NCBI GenBank assembly: GCA_022450865.1
Contig: JAKUOQ010000009.1
Coordinates: 1-35,039 of the forward strand
Direction: 5' to 3'
Source: Nitrospinales bacterium
Lineage (GTDB): Bacteria; Nitrospinota; Nitrospinia; Nitrospinales; VA-1
DNA: 35,039 bases
The notes under the pieces are model-generated. The model worked only from the letters and a program-made list of their open reading frames with translations. It was not told where the DNA came from and did no database searches. A program made the position numbers and the translations under genes. Numbering within the stretch: position 1 is the stretch's first letter; every line of letters starts with the position of its first letter. Below, one piece after another: positions 1 through 6,393 of the stretch.

Positions 1-499
1 GAGTCTTAGCGTTGCAATTTCCTGCACGAAAAGAGGTGAAATCATGCTTACCTACAAAATATTTTGCGGCTCTTCGCATTGCGGCTAGATCCAATGCATG
101 AGGAATAAACCAAGAACGGCGATAATTTAGAGCCGAAGGGTGGTCACGATTTAAAACAGAGTATCGGTAAAGTTTCCGTTTAGCAGAGCCTCTCGCATTG
201 AAAGACATGGGAACTTTCCTCACCTCCTTAACAGTAATATCTAAGGGAAGTTGGCTATTGAGAGCAAAAAGAAATTCAAACGGCTTCATTTTAGATTCTG
301 TAACAAAATGGGCCGGCATTCCTTCGGCATGAACACCTGCATCGGTACGGCCAGAACTTAGAACACATGTCTCAGTTTTAGTAATTTTGGTCAGAGCCGT
401 TTCCACTACCTCTTGAATGGAAATTCCATTCTTTTGGAATTGCCAGCCATGGTAAGCAGTACCCTCATATTCAATTATTAAAAGGTATTTCTTTTTCAT
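1..499 (-). CDS. truA: tRNA pseudouridine(38-40) synthase TruA, 5' part
   Basis: TruA isomerises uridines 38, 39 and 40 in the tRNA anticodon arm to pseudouridine. Reading from the ATG at 499, the protein opens KKKYLLIIEYEGTAYHGWQ, the usual TruA N-terminus. The catalytic motif GRTDAGVHA follows, with the active-site aspartate at residue 53. A further stretch, RKLYRYSVLNRDHPSALNYR, is typical of the family. About 166 residues are visible. The 3' part lies beyond the window start, so the gene is incomplete because of the window and not because it is broken. It lies 38 nt downstream of the HelD-like gene on the same strand and is probably co-transcribed with it. Identification is confident from the motifs. 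Confidence 0.96.
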   Translation of the reverse strand, partial: MKKKYLLIIEYEGTAYHGWQFQKNGISIQEVVETALTKITKTETCVLSSGRTDAGVHAEGMPAHFVTESKMKPFEFLFALNSQLPLDITVKEVRKVPMSFNARGSAKRKLYRYSVLNRDHPSALNYRRSWFIPHALDLAAMRRAAKYFVGKHDFTSFRAGNCNAKT

Positions 500-537
500 C
501 TGGTTCAATTTACTAAAATAAAAATTTTTGTTTTATT

Positions 538-2676
538 TTAATTACCGATTAAAACCGATGAGAAAGGTCTGATCGTTGCGAGGAGCAAATCTTCCTGTGT
601 TCGAGTGATGCCAACGTAAATCATATTACGACTTTCCTCTCTTTTTGCTGGGTAATTTTCTTCGTCTGGCTCTACCAGCGCAACCGAATCAAACTCCAAT
701 CCTTTTACTTGATGGATATTGGTTACTAGAATACCCGGCTCAAAAGAGAACTGATCTCTATGCCCGAGTCGCACTTCACCTGGCAAATATGCCTCCATTT
801 CCTCTTTTAATTCCATTGCCTGCTTGGGATACCGGCATATCAATGCAATAAGCTTAGATGGGTCTACCCTCAATAATCCACGTGACCAATCCACAAGAGT
901 CTCTATTAGGTCAATATAGTTTTCTGTCTGCTGCCAAACAGGTGATGAACCGGCCCTGCCCTCAACCTTTTTGGGGTCACCAGCTACTTTATGAGCCAGA
1001 GTCATGATGGGAACAGTACAACGAAATGAAACCTCTAAGCGGATAATGGCATCATCATCCAATCCTAGATTTTCGACTACCTTATTCCAACCTATAAACT
1101 TTCTTGCAATAAGTATTTTTTGAGCAACGTCCCCAACGATCGTTACTTGCCGTCTGTCATTCACAGCATCTAACATAATAGCAAATTCTACGGGTCCAAA
1201 ATCCTGTGCTTCGTCAATAACTATATGATCCAAAGAAACGGTTCCCCCTTTTCCATCTGGAAGGCCTCCATTTTTGAGCTGGATCAACCTAAGAATCAGG
1301 GACATATCAAAGTAGTCCAAATTCTTCCCAAGCCTATTCTTTTCTGTCAAACGCCTCAGGTAATCGAGATTAGAAGTCAGCTTAGCATCGGGCGGAAGAT
1401 ATTTTTTTAGATGGTCCGTATCAGAAAGCAGGTTGTATAAATCTTGTAGATAATCTTCTAAATTGGAAATCTGTTTCTTAATAAAACCTAGTTTCTGTTG
1501 TTTTTCAGCTTCTGGTAATTTAGATAATTTTACCTCGTGACTAAAATCCCTCAATCGAGGTAAAAGAGGTTTATCCTTACTTTTCAACCAGGCCTCTTGG
1601 TGTGCAATTCGGCTTGAAAACTGTTGTTTGATTTCCGCATCAAGAACCAAACTTTGTTTTTTCACCCAACCAGAAAGAGCATTCAAAATTTCTTCAGAGA
1701 ATTTTATCTCTTCAACAAATGAGGGAATATTCAGAAATTTAAAAAATGGTTTTCCTCGAACGGATTTTCGAACAATAGATAGTGCCCAACTATTGAATGT
1801 GCTTGTTTGCACATCTTCAATACCCATAGACGGCAGGGTTGCGCTGACATAAATCGCCAAAGATCTGTTCATTACAATAACTCGTGTTTTTTCGGCCTTA
1901 ATTTGTGAATTATTTTCATGAAGCAGCCACGCCAAGCGGTGAAGCGCAACTGTTGTTTTACCAGACCCCGCGGAACCCTGAATTATAACAGGACACTCAG
2001 GATCTGTTGTTATCATTTCAAATTGATCTTTAGTTATTAAAGATAAAATATTAGGTAAGCTTTTTTCTTTAGAATTCAATCCGCGTGAACGGTAAGCGGC
2101 AATTTCTAAATCAACATCTAATTTCTCCCAGCCTTCTTTGTTTCGACGAAAAATTCCTTCCGGAGCTTCTATTTGGACCAGGTGCGCATTTTCTATTTTA
2201 TATGAGCGCCTCAATTTTATTTTCCCACTCCGTTCCCTTTGGTTGATCACCTCAAAAAACTCTTCATCCTGCTTATAATTGAAATACAACGAAGCTATGG
2301 GTCCATTGCGCCAATCTACGATCCCCGCATCGATATTACTTTTTTTCCCAATCAAAAAAGATACTTCACTGCCGTCATCTTCTATAGTGGAAACCCTGCC
2401 AAAATACGGCTCCTCGATTAATTCAAGTAACGCTTTATCACTATTTTTACGAATATCTAAAATAGAGTGCGCTACAGCTTCATCAGAAATAAGAGGCTGT
2501 CTTTCTTCATCATTCCACTCGTTGACCACCTGCTTTGTTAATTCTCTCGCAGCCAAATTGGCATTGACCTTTGCCTCTTGAACTTCAGGTAACTGGCGAG
2601 AAAGAGATTTCAGAGTAGTTTCAAGAAGCTGTTCTTCTTCCTTAATGTAAGCTATTTCTTCTTCTGTCAAAGGCAT
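538..2676 (-). CDS. HelD-like UvrD/Rep superfamily 1 helicase
   Basis: This 712-residue superfamily 1 ATPase resembles HelD, the factor known in Bacillus to bind RNA polymerase and recycle stalled complexes. The first ~60 residues are charged and helical, as in the HelD N-terminal coiled coil. Residues ~85-145 carry the HelD hallmark (EEPYFGRVS, then an IVDWRNGPIASLYF block). The Walker A motif GSAGSGKTT is at ~234-242, DEAQD at ~488-492, GDVAQK at ~515-520, and the C-terminal motif YVGITRTQEDLLL is present. All helicase motifs look intact. Length is close to the ~770 residues of B. subtilis HelD. The ATG is preceded by GGATC about 8 nt upstream. truA follows downstream. That it works on RNA polymerase is inference; a DNA helicase role remains possible. 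Confidence 0.85.
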   Translation of the reverse strand: MPLTEEEIAYIKEEEQLLETTLKSLSRQLPEVQEAKVNANLAARELTKQVVNEWNDEERQPLISDEAVAHSILDIRKNSDKALLELIEEPYFGRVSTIEDDGSEVSFLIGKKSNIDAGIVDWRNGPIASLYFNYKQDEEFFEVINQRERSGKIKLRRSYKIENAHLVQIEAPEGIFRRNKEGWEKLDVDLEIAAYRSRGLNSKEKSLPNILSLITKDQFEMITTDPECPVIIQGSAGSGKTTVALHRLAWLLHENNSQIKAEKTRVIVMNRSLAIYVSATLPSMGIEDVQTSTFNSWALSIVRKSVRGKPFFKFLNIPSFVEEIKFSEEILNALSGWVKKQSLVLDAEIKQQFSSRIAHQEAWLKSKDKPLLPRLRDFSHEVKLSKLPEAEKQQKLGFIKKQISNLEDYLQDLYNLLSDTDHLKKYLPPDAKLTSNLDYLRRLTEKNRLGKNLDYFDMSLILRLIQLKNGGLPDGKGGTVSLDHIVIDEAQDFGPVEFAIMLDAVNDRRQVTIVGDVAQKILIARKFIGWNKVVENLGLDDDAIIRLEVSFRCTVPIMTLAHKVAGDPKKVEGRAGSSPVWQQTENYIDLIETLVDWSRGLLRVDPSKLIALICRYPKQAMELKEEMEAYLPGEVRLGHRDQFSFEPGILVTNIHQVKGLEFDSVALVEPDEENYPAKREESRNMIYVGITRTQEDLLLATIRPFSSVLIGN

Positions 2677-2737
2677 ATTTGATCCATTAAAATAATATCT
2701 ACCGCATTCTGTAAAAGCACTACAGATGAACCTCGTA

Positions 2738-2766
2738 ATTTAAATTAGTCGAATAGACAAGGTCAA
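2738..2766 (-). promoter_or_regulatory. Predicted sigma70 promoter for the HelD-like gene and truA
   Basis: On the minus strand TTGACC (2761-2766) is followed after 17 nt by TTAAAT (2738-2743). This would give a leader of about 55 nt before the ATG at 2676. The -35 matches 5 of 6 consensus bases and the -10 matches 4 of 6. The -10 lies inside a 12-nt AT palindrome (2736-2747). Called by eye only. Confidence 0.4.
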
Positions 2767-2781
2767 CCAAAATTTTAACAA

Positions 2782-2810
2782 CTGACAAAAATATATTTTT
2801 ATTGTAAGTT
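2782..2810 (+). promoter_or_regulatory. Weak candidate promoter for the Mrp-like/PCP_red pair
   Basis: CTGACA (2782-2787) is followed after 17 nt by TAAGTT (2805-2810), about 100 nt before the ATG at 2910. The -35 matches 5 of 6 consensus bases but the -10 is poor. The whole 2677-2909 region is AT-rich, so chance matches are likely. A good Shine-Dalgarno (AAGGAG, 8-9 nt upstream) supports the ATG at 2910. Confidence 0.25.
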
Positions 2811-2909
2811 TGGTAAATATGGAATAATAAAGAAAGGCTTTTAAATAAATGGGGTTTCCTCTATTATTGTTTAATTAAGCATAAATAAAGTATTTAAGGA
2901 GTTCTTTTC

Positions 2910-3791
2910 ATGAAGACATATGAAGATCTGGAAGGTGATGGAGGATCAAATATCATCGGTCAGGTTGTTCAACTGGGAGAAAAACTACGATCCCGTCTGG
3001 ACAAAATTAAACATAAAGTTGCACTGATGAGTGGAAAAGGCGGAGTTGGGAAAAGCTCCATCACCGCTAATATTGCTTCATGCCTTGCAGACCGAGGCTA
3101 CAAGGTTGGAATCCTAGATGCGGATTTGAATGGCCCCAGCATCGGCCACTTATTGGGTGTAGGCAATGAATTGAAACTAGAAACCAAAAACGAAGGCATT
3201 GAACCGGGTAACGGCCACCAGGGAATAAAAATTATGTCCATGGACATGCTATTAAAATCAGCGGATACCCCGGTTATGTGGACTGAAGAAGCTAATGCCA
3301 CAGCTGTATGGGTCAGTACCATGGAGTCCACTGCTATCCGGGAACTACTTGCTGATACAAACTGGGGCGAGTTGGACTACCTTTTAATCGACATGCCTCC
3401 GGGAAGTGACCGCATCGACAACATTCGATCTCTGATTCCAGAACTGGCGGGAGCAGTAGAAATCACTATCCCTTCCATGTTATCCCAACATATTGTTACT
3501 AAATCTATTACTAAAAATAATAAAATGGGTGTGCCCATTATTGGCCTCGTAGAAAACATGGCGACCTATGTTTGCCCTCATTGTGAAAAAGAAGGCAAAT
3601 TATTTGCAGGTGAAGATGTACAAAAATTAACCGAGAGAAAAGAGATACCTTATATTGGTAAGATTCCTTTTGATACTCGTGTATCCCAAAGTAAATCAGG
3701 AAATCTTTTCTACAGTGAATTTAAAGATTCTGTTACCGCAAAAGCTATTGCTGAGACGGTGGACAATATCGAAAACTTTATCAAGAAATAG
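2910..3791 (+). CDS. Divergent Mrp/NBP35-family P-loop ATPase
   Basis: This 293-residue protein belongs to the Mrp/NBP35/ApbC group of deviant-Walker-A ATPases, which bind and transfer iron-sulfur clusters. Visible motifs are SGKGGVGKSS (residues 41-50), LDADLNGPSIGHLLG (~74-88), WGELDYLLIDMPPGSDR as Walker B, and VENMATYVCPHCEKEGKLF with the CxxC that in this family holds a bridging 4Fe-4S cluster between two subunits. It lacks the N-terminal MIP18 domain carried by the second Mrp at 4845-5939. The usual PV-WRGPM segment is replaced by PVMWTEEANATAVWV, so it is a divergent paralogue. The next gene starts 16 nt downstream with a strong AGGAGG site, indicating a two-gene operon. A role in cluster delivery to its neighbour is inference. 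Confidence 0.88.
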   Translation: MKTYEDLEGDGGSNIIGQVVQLGEKLRSRLDKIKHKVALMSGKGGVGKSSITANIASCLADRGYKVGILDADLNGPSIGHLLGVGNELKLETKNEGIEPGNGHQGIKIMSMDMLLKSADTPVMWTEEANATAVWVSTMESTAIRELLADTNWGELDYLLIDMPPGSDRIDNIRSLIPELAGAVEITIPSMLSQHIVTKSITKNNKMGVPIIGLVENMATYVCPHCEKEGKLFAGEDVQKLTERKEIPYIGKIPFDTRVSQSKSGNLFYSEFKDSVTAKAIAETVDNIENFIKK

Positions 3792-3807
3792 TCCAACAGG
3801 AGGCACA

Positions 3808-4242
3808 ATGAAATTCCTTTGTATCCCTTGCGATGTCAAAATGGAAGTACAGGTAGAAGGCATCATGCCAGAAGAAAAACAAAATCTAGCGATGAAGTTC
3901 AAATGCAAAAAATGCGGACACAGCATCGCCATGCTCACCAATAAATTTGAAACGGAATTCGTTAGCAAGCTGGGGGTTGAAATGGGAGGCACATCGGATG
4001 TCAGCAAACCCCCGATGGCGGCAGTAAGCTCTTCATTAGCTCAAGCTAAAGAAGAACTCAAAAGCACCAACCCGGAAGACGATCTTATTTGGACGGAGGA
4101 AGCAGAACAACGAATTAAAAAAGTCCCTTTCTTTGTCCGGGGGATGGCTAAGAAAACCGTCATCAGTTACGCCGTTGAAAAAGGAGCTACAACAATCGAC
4201 GCAAAACTCATGGACGAAGTCCGCGAAAAAGTCGGCATGTAG
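3808..4242 (+). CDS. Zinc-ribbon and PCP-reductase-domain protein
   Basis: A 144-residue protein with two parts. Residues 1-45 hold four cysteines as C5-x2-C8 and C33-x2-C36, a zinc-ribbon or rubredoxin-like metal site. Residues ~95-144 (from WTEEAEQRIKKVPFFVRGMA onward) match the small PCP_red domain known as the C-terminal domain of the light-independent protochlorophyllide reductase subunit BchB/ChlB. That domain also occurs in stand-alone proteins of non-photosynthetic bacteria, with no settled role. A longer in-frame reading from 3655 exists, but ATG 3808 follows AGGAGG at ideal spacing and avoids overlapping the upstream gene. No chlorophyll genes are nearby, so protochlorophyllide reduction is unlikely. 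Pairing with an Mrp-type ATPase suggests Fe-S or redox chemistry, which is inference. Confidence 0.8.
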   Translation: MKFLCIPCDVKMEVQVEGIMPEEKQNLAMKFKCKKCGHSIAMLTNKFETEFVSKLGVEMGGTSDVSKPPMAAVSSSLAQAKEELKSTNPEDDLIWTEEAEQRIKKVPFFVRGMAKKTVISYAVEKGATTIDAKLMDEVREKVGM

Positions 4243-4349
4243 CAAACTCACGTGGGAAGCAATTAAATAATATAAACTAAAACTACACTAAAGTTAAAAA
4301 GCTATTTTTTATTATTGCGAGACACATCCAATAATATTAAGCAATAAAG

Positions 4350-4383
4350 AAAAAACGGGAGTGGCCTGACCGCCACTCCCGTT
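4350..4383 (-). terminator. Intrinsic terminator of the mrp-DUF971 operon
   Basis: A 12-bp perfect stem (4354-4365 with 4372-4383, arm AACGGGAGTGGC) closes a 6-nt loop. On the minus strand it runs into six T residues and then CTTT. This is a strong rho-independent terminator about 70 nt beyond the DUF971 stop. The convergent plus-strand gene ends at 4242, so the stem may also slow plus-strand transcription, although no T-run follows it in that direction. Confidence 0.9.
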
Positions 4384-4452
4384 CGGGTTGGAGCGCTAAC
4401 TGTATGGCATGGCTAGCACTCGTATAAGTTTTGCACTACTTTAAAAACTCCT

Positions 4453-4773
4453 TTAATTCTTAGTCAAACATACGGAGCATTGACAAAGTTTTCTGAGCAA
4501 TTCGTGTGTGTAAAGCCCCGTATCGTGTCCATCGCTCCAGTCGAATTGTATCGCATAGAGGCCCACTGCTTTTAAGTTGCGGGGACGAATGGATTCTGGA
4601 ATCGACCCTGGCGCAATTAGTTTTTTTCCACTCCACTCGTCTATGCAATTTGCACATGGACAATTTTCACGTAATATTTTTACAGGGTATTCCGATTCAT
4701 GGCCGTCGTTCCAGGAAATTCCTAAGGTGGTCTCATTTATCTGTGTAATATTTTTTGGAGCCGGAGTTGTCAT
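4453..4773 (-). CDS. DUF971 domain protein
   Basis: A 106-residue protein made of one DUF971 domain, the fold related to the N-terminal domain of gamma-butyrobetaine hydroxylase. The diagnostic motif is LGISWNDGHESEYPVKILRENCPCANC, with a second half FDWSDGHDTGLYTHELLRKLCQC. The two WxDGH halves suggest an internal duplication. Cysteines cluster as CPCANC near residue 40 and CQCSVC near the C-terminus, a plausible metal or cluster site. It lies 71 nt downstream of the MIP18-Mrp gene and just before a strong terminator, so it is the last gene of a two-gene operon. In many genomes DUF971 genes sit beside mrp, which points to Fe-S cluster biogenesis, but its biochemical role is not known to me. 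Confidence 0.85.
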   Translation of the reverse strand: MTTPAPKNITQINETTLGISWNDGHESEYPVKILRENCPCANCIDEWSGKKLIAPGSIPESIRPRNLKAVGLYAIQFDWSDGHDTGLYTHELLRKLCQCSVCLTKN

Positions 4774-4844
4774 AATCGCTTATCAATTCCTAGAATTTTT
4801 ATTAATTTAAATGTCGGGGAAAAAGTAATTCTTCCTATCAGTTA

Positions 4845-5939
4845 TTAGCTTTTCCAAGCTAATTCAAATGACGCATCCACTTTATCGTCCTTAGACTGAT
4901 TTATACTCAACTGCGCCGCTACTTGCCCTGCCAAATCTTTATAGGCCAGACTTGCTGGTGACTCAGGATCACTCATTACTATTGGCACGCCTGAGTCTCC
5001 TCCTTCAACAACCGCAGGGATTATCGGAACTTTTCCTAAAAGTGGTATTTTGAAATTATCTGCTAGGTTTTGCCCACCGCCTTCTTTAAAAATAGTATGT
5101 TTCTTATCGCAACCATCGCAAACGAAATAACTCATGTTTTCTACTATGCCAAGTAGAGGCACTTTTACCTGTTGAAACATTTTGACACCTTTGTCTGCGT
5201 CGATGAGGCTAACTTCCTGCGGAGTAGTTACGACCACTGCGCCTGAAAGGGGTGCCTTCTGCGTCAGGGTTAACTGCACGTCTCCAGTCCCCGGAGGCAA
5301 ATCAATAACAAGATAATCTAGCTCGCCCCACTCCACGTTCTGCAGGAATTGCTGGATAATACCCCCCAACATAGGTCCGCGTAGCATTAAGGGTTGTCCC
5401 TGCTTGGTTAGAAATGCTGCTGAAACTACCTTTAGACCATATTTTTCGTGTGGAAAAAACTTGTTTTCCTCTGCTACTTTCGGAGAAGAAATTGGAATGC
5501 CCATCATCTGTGGAATGCTTGGGCCATAAATATCTGCATCCATTAAGCCAACTTTGGCACCTGTCAATGACAAGGCAATCGCAAGATTGGTACTTACTGT
5601 GGATTTGCCCACCCCACCTTTTCCACTTGCAACGGCAATGATATTTTTAACTCCGGTTAGAACAGGTTGACTGTGCTGAGTGGAACGTACAACAGCCGTC
5701 ATATTGACATCGACACTATCTACACCTTCAATTGCTTGGACCTTGGTTTCACATTCAGACTTCAATTGTTCTTTTACAGGACAAGCCGGTGTTGTCAATT
5801 CAACATCAAATTTTACCTTTCCACCATCTAATTCAATATTCTTTACAAACCCAAGACTCACAATATCTTTATGAAGATCTGGATCTTGAACCGTTTTCAA
5901 TGCATCAATGATTTTTTCCTGCAATTTTGGGTCAGACAT
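4845..5939 (-). CDS. mrp: Mrp/ApbC iron-sulfur cluster carrier with N-terminal MIP18 domain
   Basis: A 364-residue Fe-S cluster carrier ATPase of canonical bacterial architecture. Residues 1-85 form the MIP18 (DUF59) domain, including the conserved TTPACPVKEQL with Cys53. The ATPase domain follows with ASGKGGVGKST (~104-114), MDADIYGPSIPQMMG, PLMLRGPMLGGIIQQFL, LDYLVIDLPPGTGD and ENMSYFVCDGCDKKH, whose CxxC binds a bridging cluster. An in-frame TTG-type extension adds 14 residues, but the ATG at 5939 is preceded by TAGGAG at good spacing and gives the usual MSDPKLQEKI start. It heads the operon with DUF971. Compared with the other Mrp-like gene at 2910, it retains every family signature, so this is probably the housekeeping copy. 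Confidence 0.94.
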   Translation of the reverse strand: MSDPKLQEKIIDALKTVQDPDLHKDIVSLGFVKNIELDGGKVKFDVELTTPACPVKEQLKSECETKVQAIEGVDSVDVNMTAVVRSTQHSQPVLTGVKNIIAVASGKGGVGKSTVSTNLAIALSLTGAKVGLMDADIYGPSIPQMMGIPISSPKVAEENKFFPHEKYGLKVVSAAFLTKQGQPLMLRGPMLGGIIQQFLQNVEWGELDYLVIDLPPGTGDVQLTLTQKAPLSGAVVVTTPQEVSLIDADKGVKMFQQVKVPLLGIVENMSYFVCDGCDKKHTIFKEGGGQNLADNFKIPLLGKVPIIPAVVEGGDSGVPIVMSDPESPASLAYKDLAGQVAAQLSINQSKDDKVDASFELAWKS

Positions 5940-6393
5940 AATTGCTCCTAAAAGGTACAAACCACCAGAAATGAGGTTCATTTCTAGAAAGTTTTATGAA
6001 AATATATATTCTTGCTAAACAATATGAAAAGTAGAAACTTTACTCGCCCTCTAGCAGGATAAATTGACTAGCAAAAGGGGTTAAATGCGTGATGAACAGG
6101 ATTTGTAAAAAATGGATTAGGCATTGATTTTAATTGCTTTATATTACTGCATATTGTATATATTTTATCTAGGCATACAATATATTGTAACATTACATTT
6201 ATGTGAAAATTTTTGTTTTAATAAAATATTAGTATAAATCATTGATTTATTAGGGTTTATTTCAAATTTTAAGCGGGAAATAAAAACGCAACTCCTTCCC
6301 TAGCTACTTAATAAGATCGCTACGCTGAAACGTCAAGTTAGGAAGTCACCTTTTCACTTTTCAACACAAACAACCTTGAAATCTCAAGAAAAA
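5940..6393. other. Divergent intergenic region between mrp and parC
   Basis: About 450 nt without a gene, strongly AT-rich, which must hold promoters for mrp (leftward) and parC/parE (rightward). The notable content is the cluster of inverted repeats at 6151-6197 (separate entry). TTGTAT (6154-6159), 16 nt, TACAAT (6176-6181) could be a plus-strand promoter overlapping that cluster. I see no tRNA, no GC-rich hairpin and no ORF beyond a few codons. Confidence 0.6.
6151..6197. promoter_or_regulatory. Nested palindromic half-sites upstream of parC
   Basis: ATATTGTAT (6151-6159) is the exact inverted copy of ATACAATAT (6175-6183). The latter sits within a 14-nt perfect palindrome, TACAATATATTGTA (6176-6189), which runs into TGTAACATTACA (6186-6197, TGTAA-CA-TTACA). 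Three ATTGTA half-sites therefore lie in under 40 nt over a possible -35/-10 pair. This looks like an operator for a dimeric regulator, but low-complexity AT sequence produces such patterns by chance. Confidence 0.35.

Noticed and set aside
514-540. TAAAATAAAA/TTTTATTTTA inverted repeat between the HelD-like gene and truA
   Set aside because: Pure A/T stem without GC; too weak for a terminator, and the genes look co-transcribed.
6376-6393. TTG start giving a six-residue longer ParC
   Set aside because: No Shine-Dalgarno, and the ATG at 6394 is nearby; the two cannot be fully separated, but ATG is preferred.
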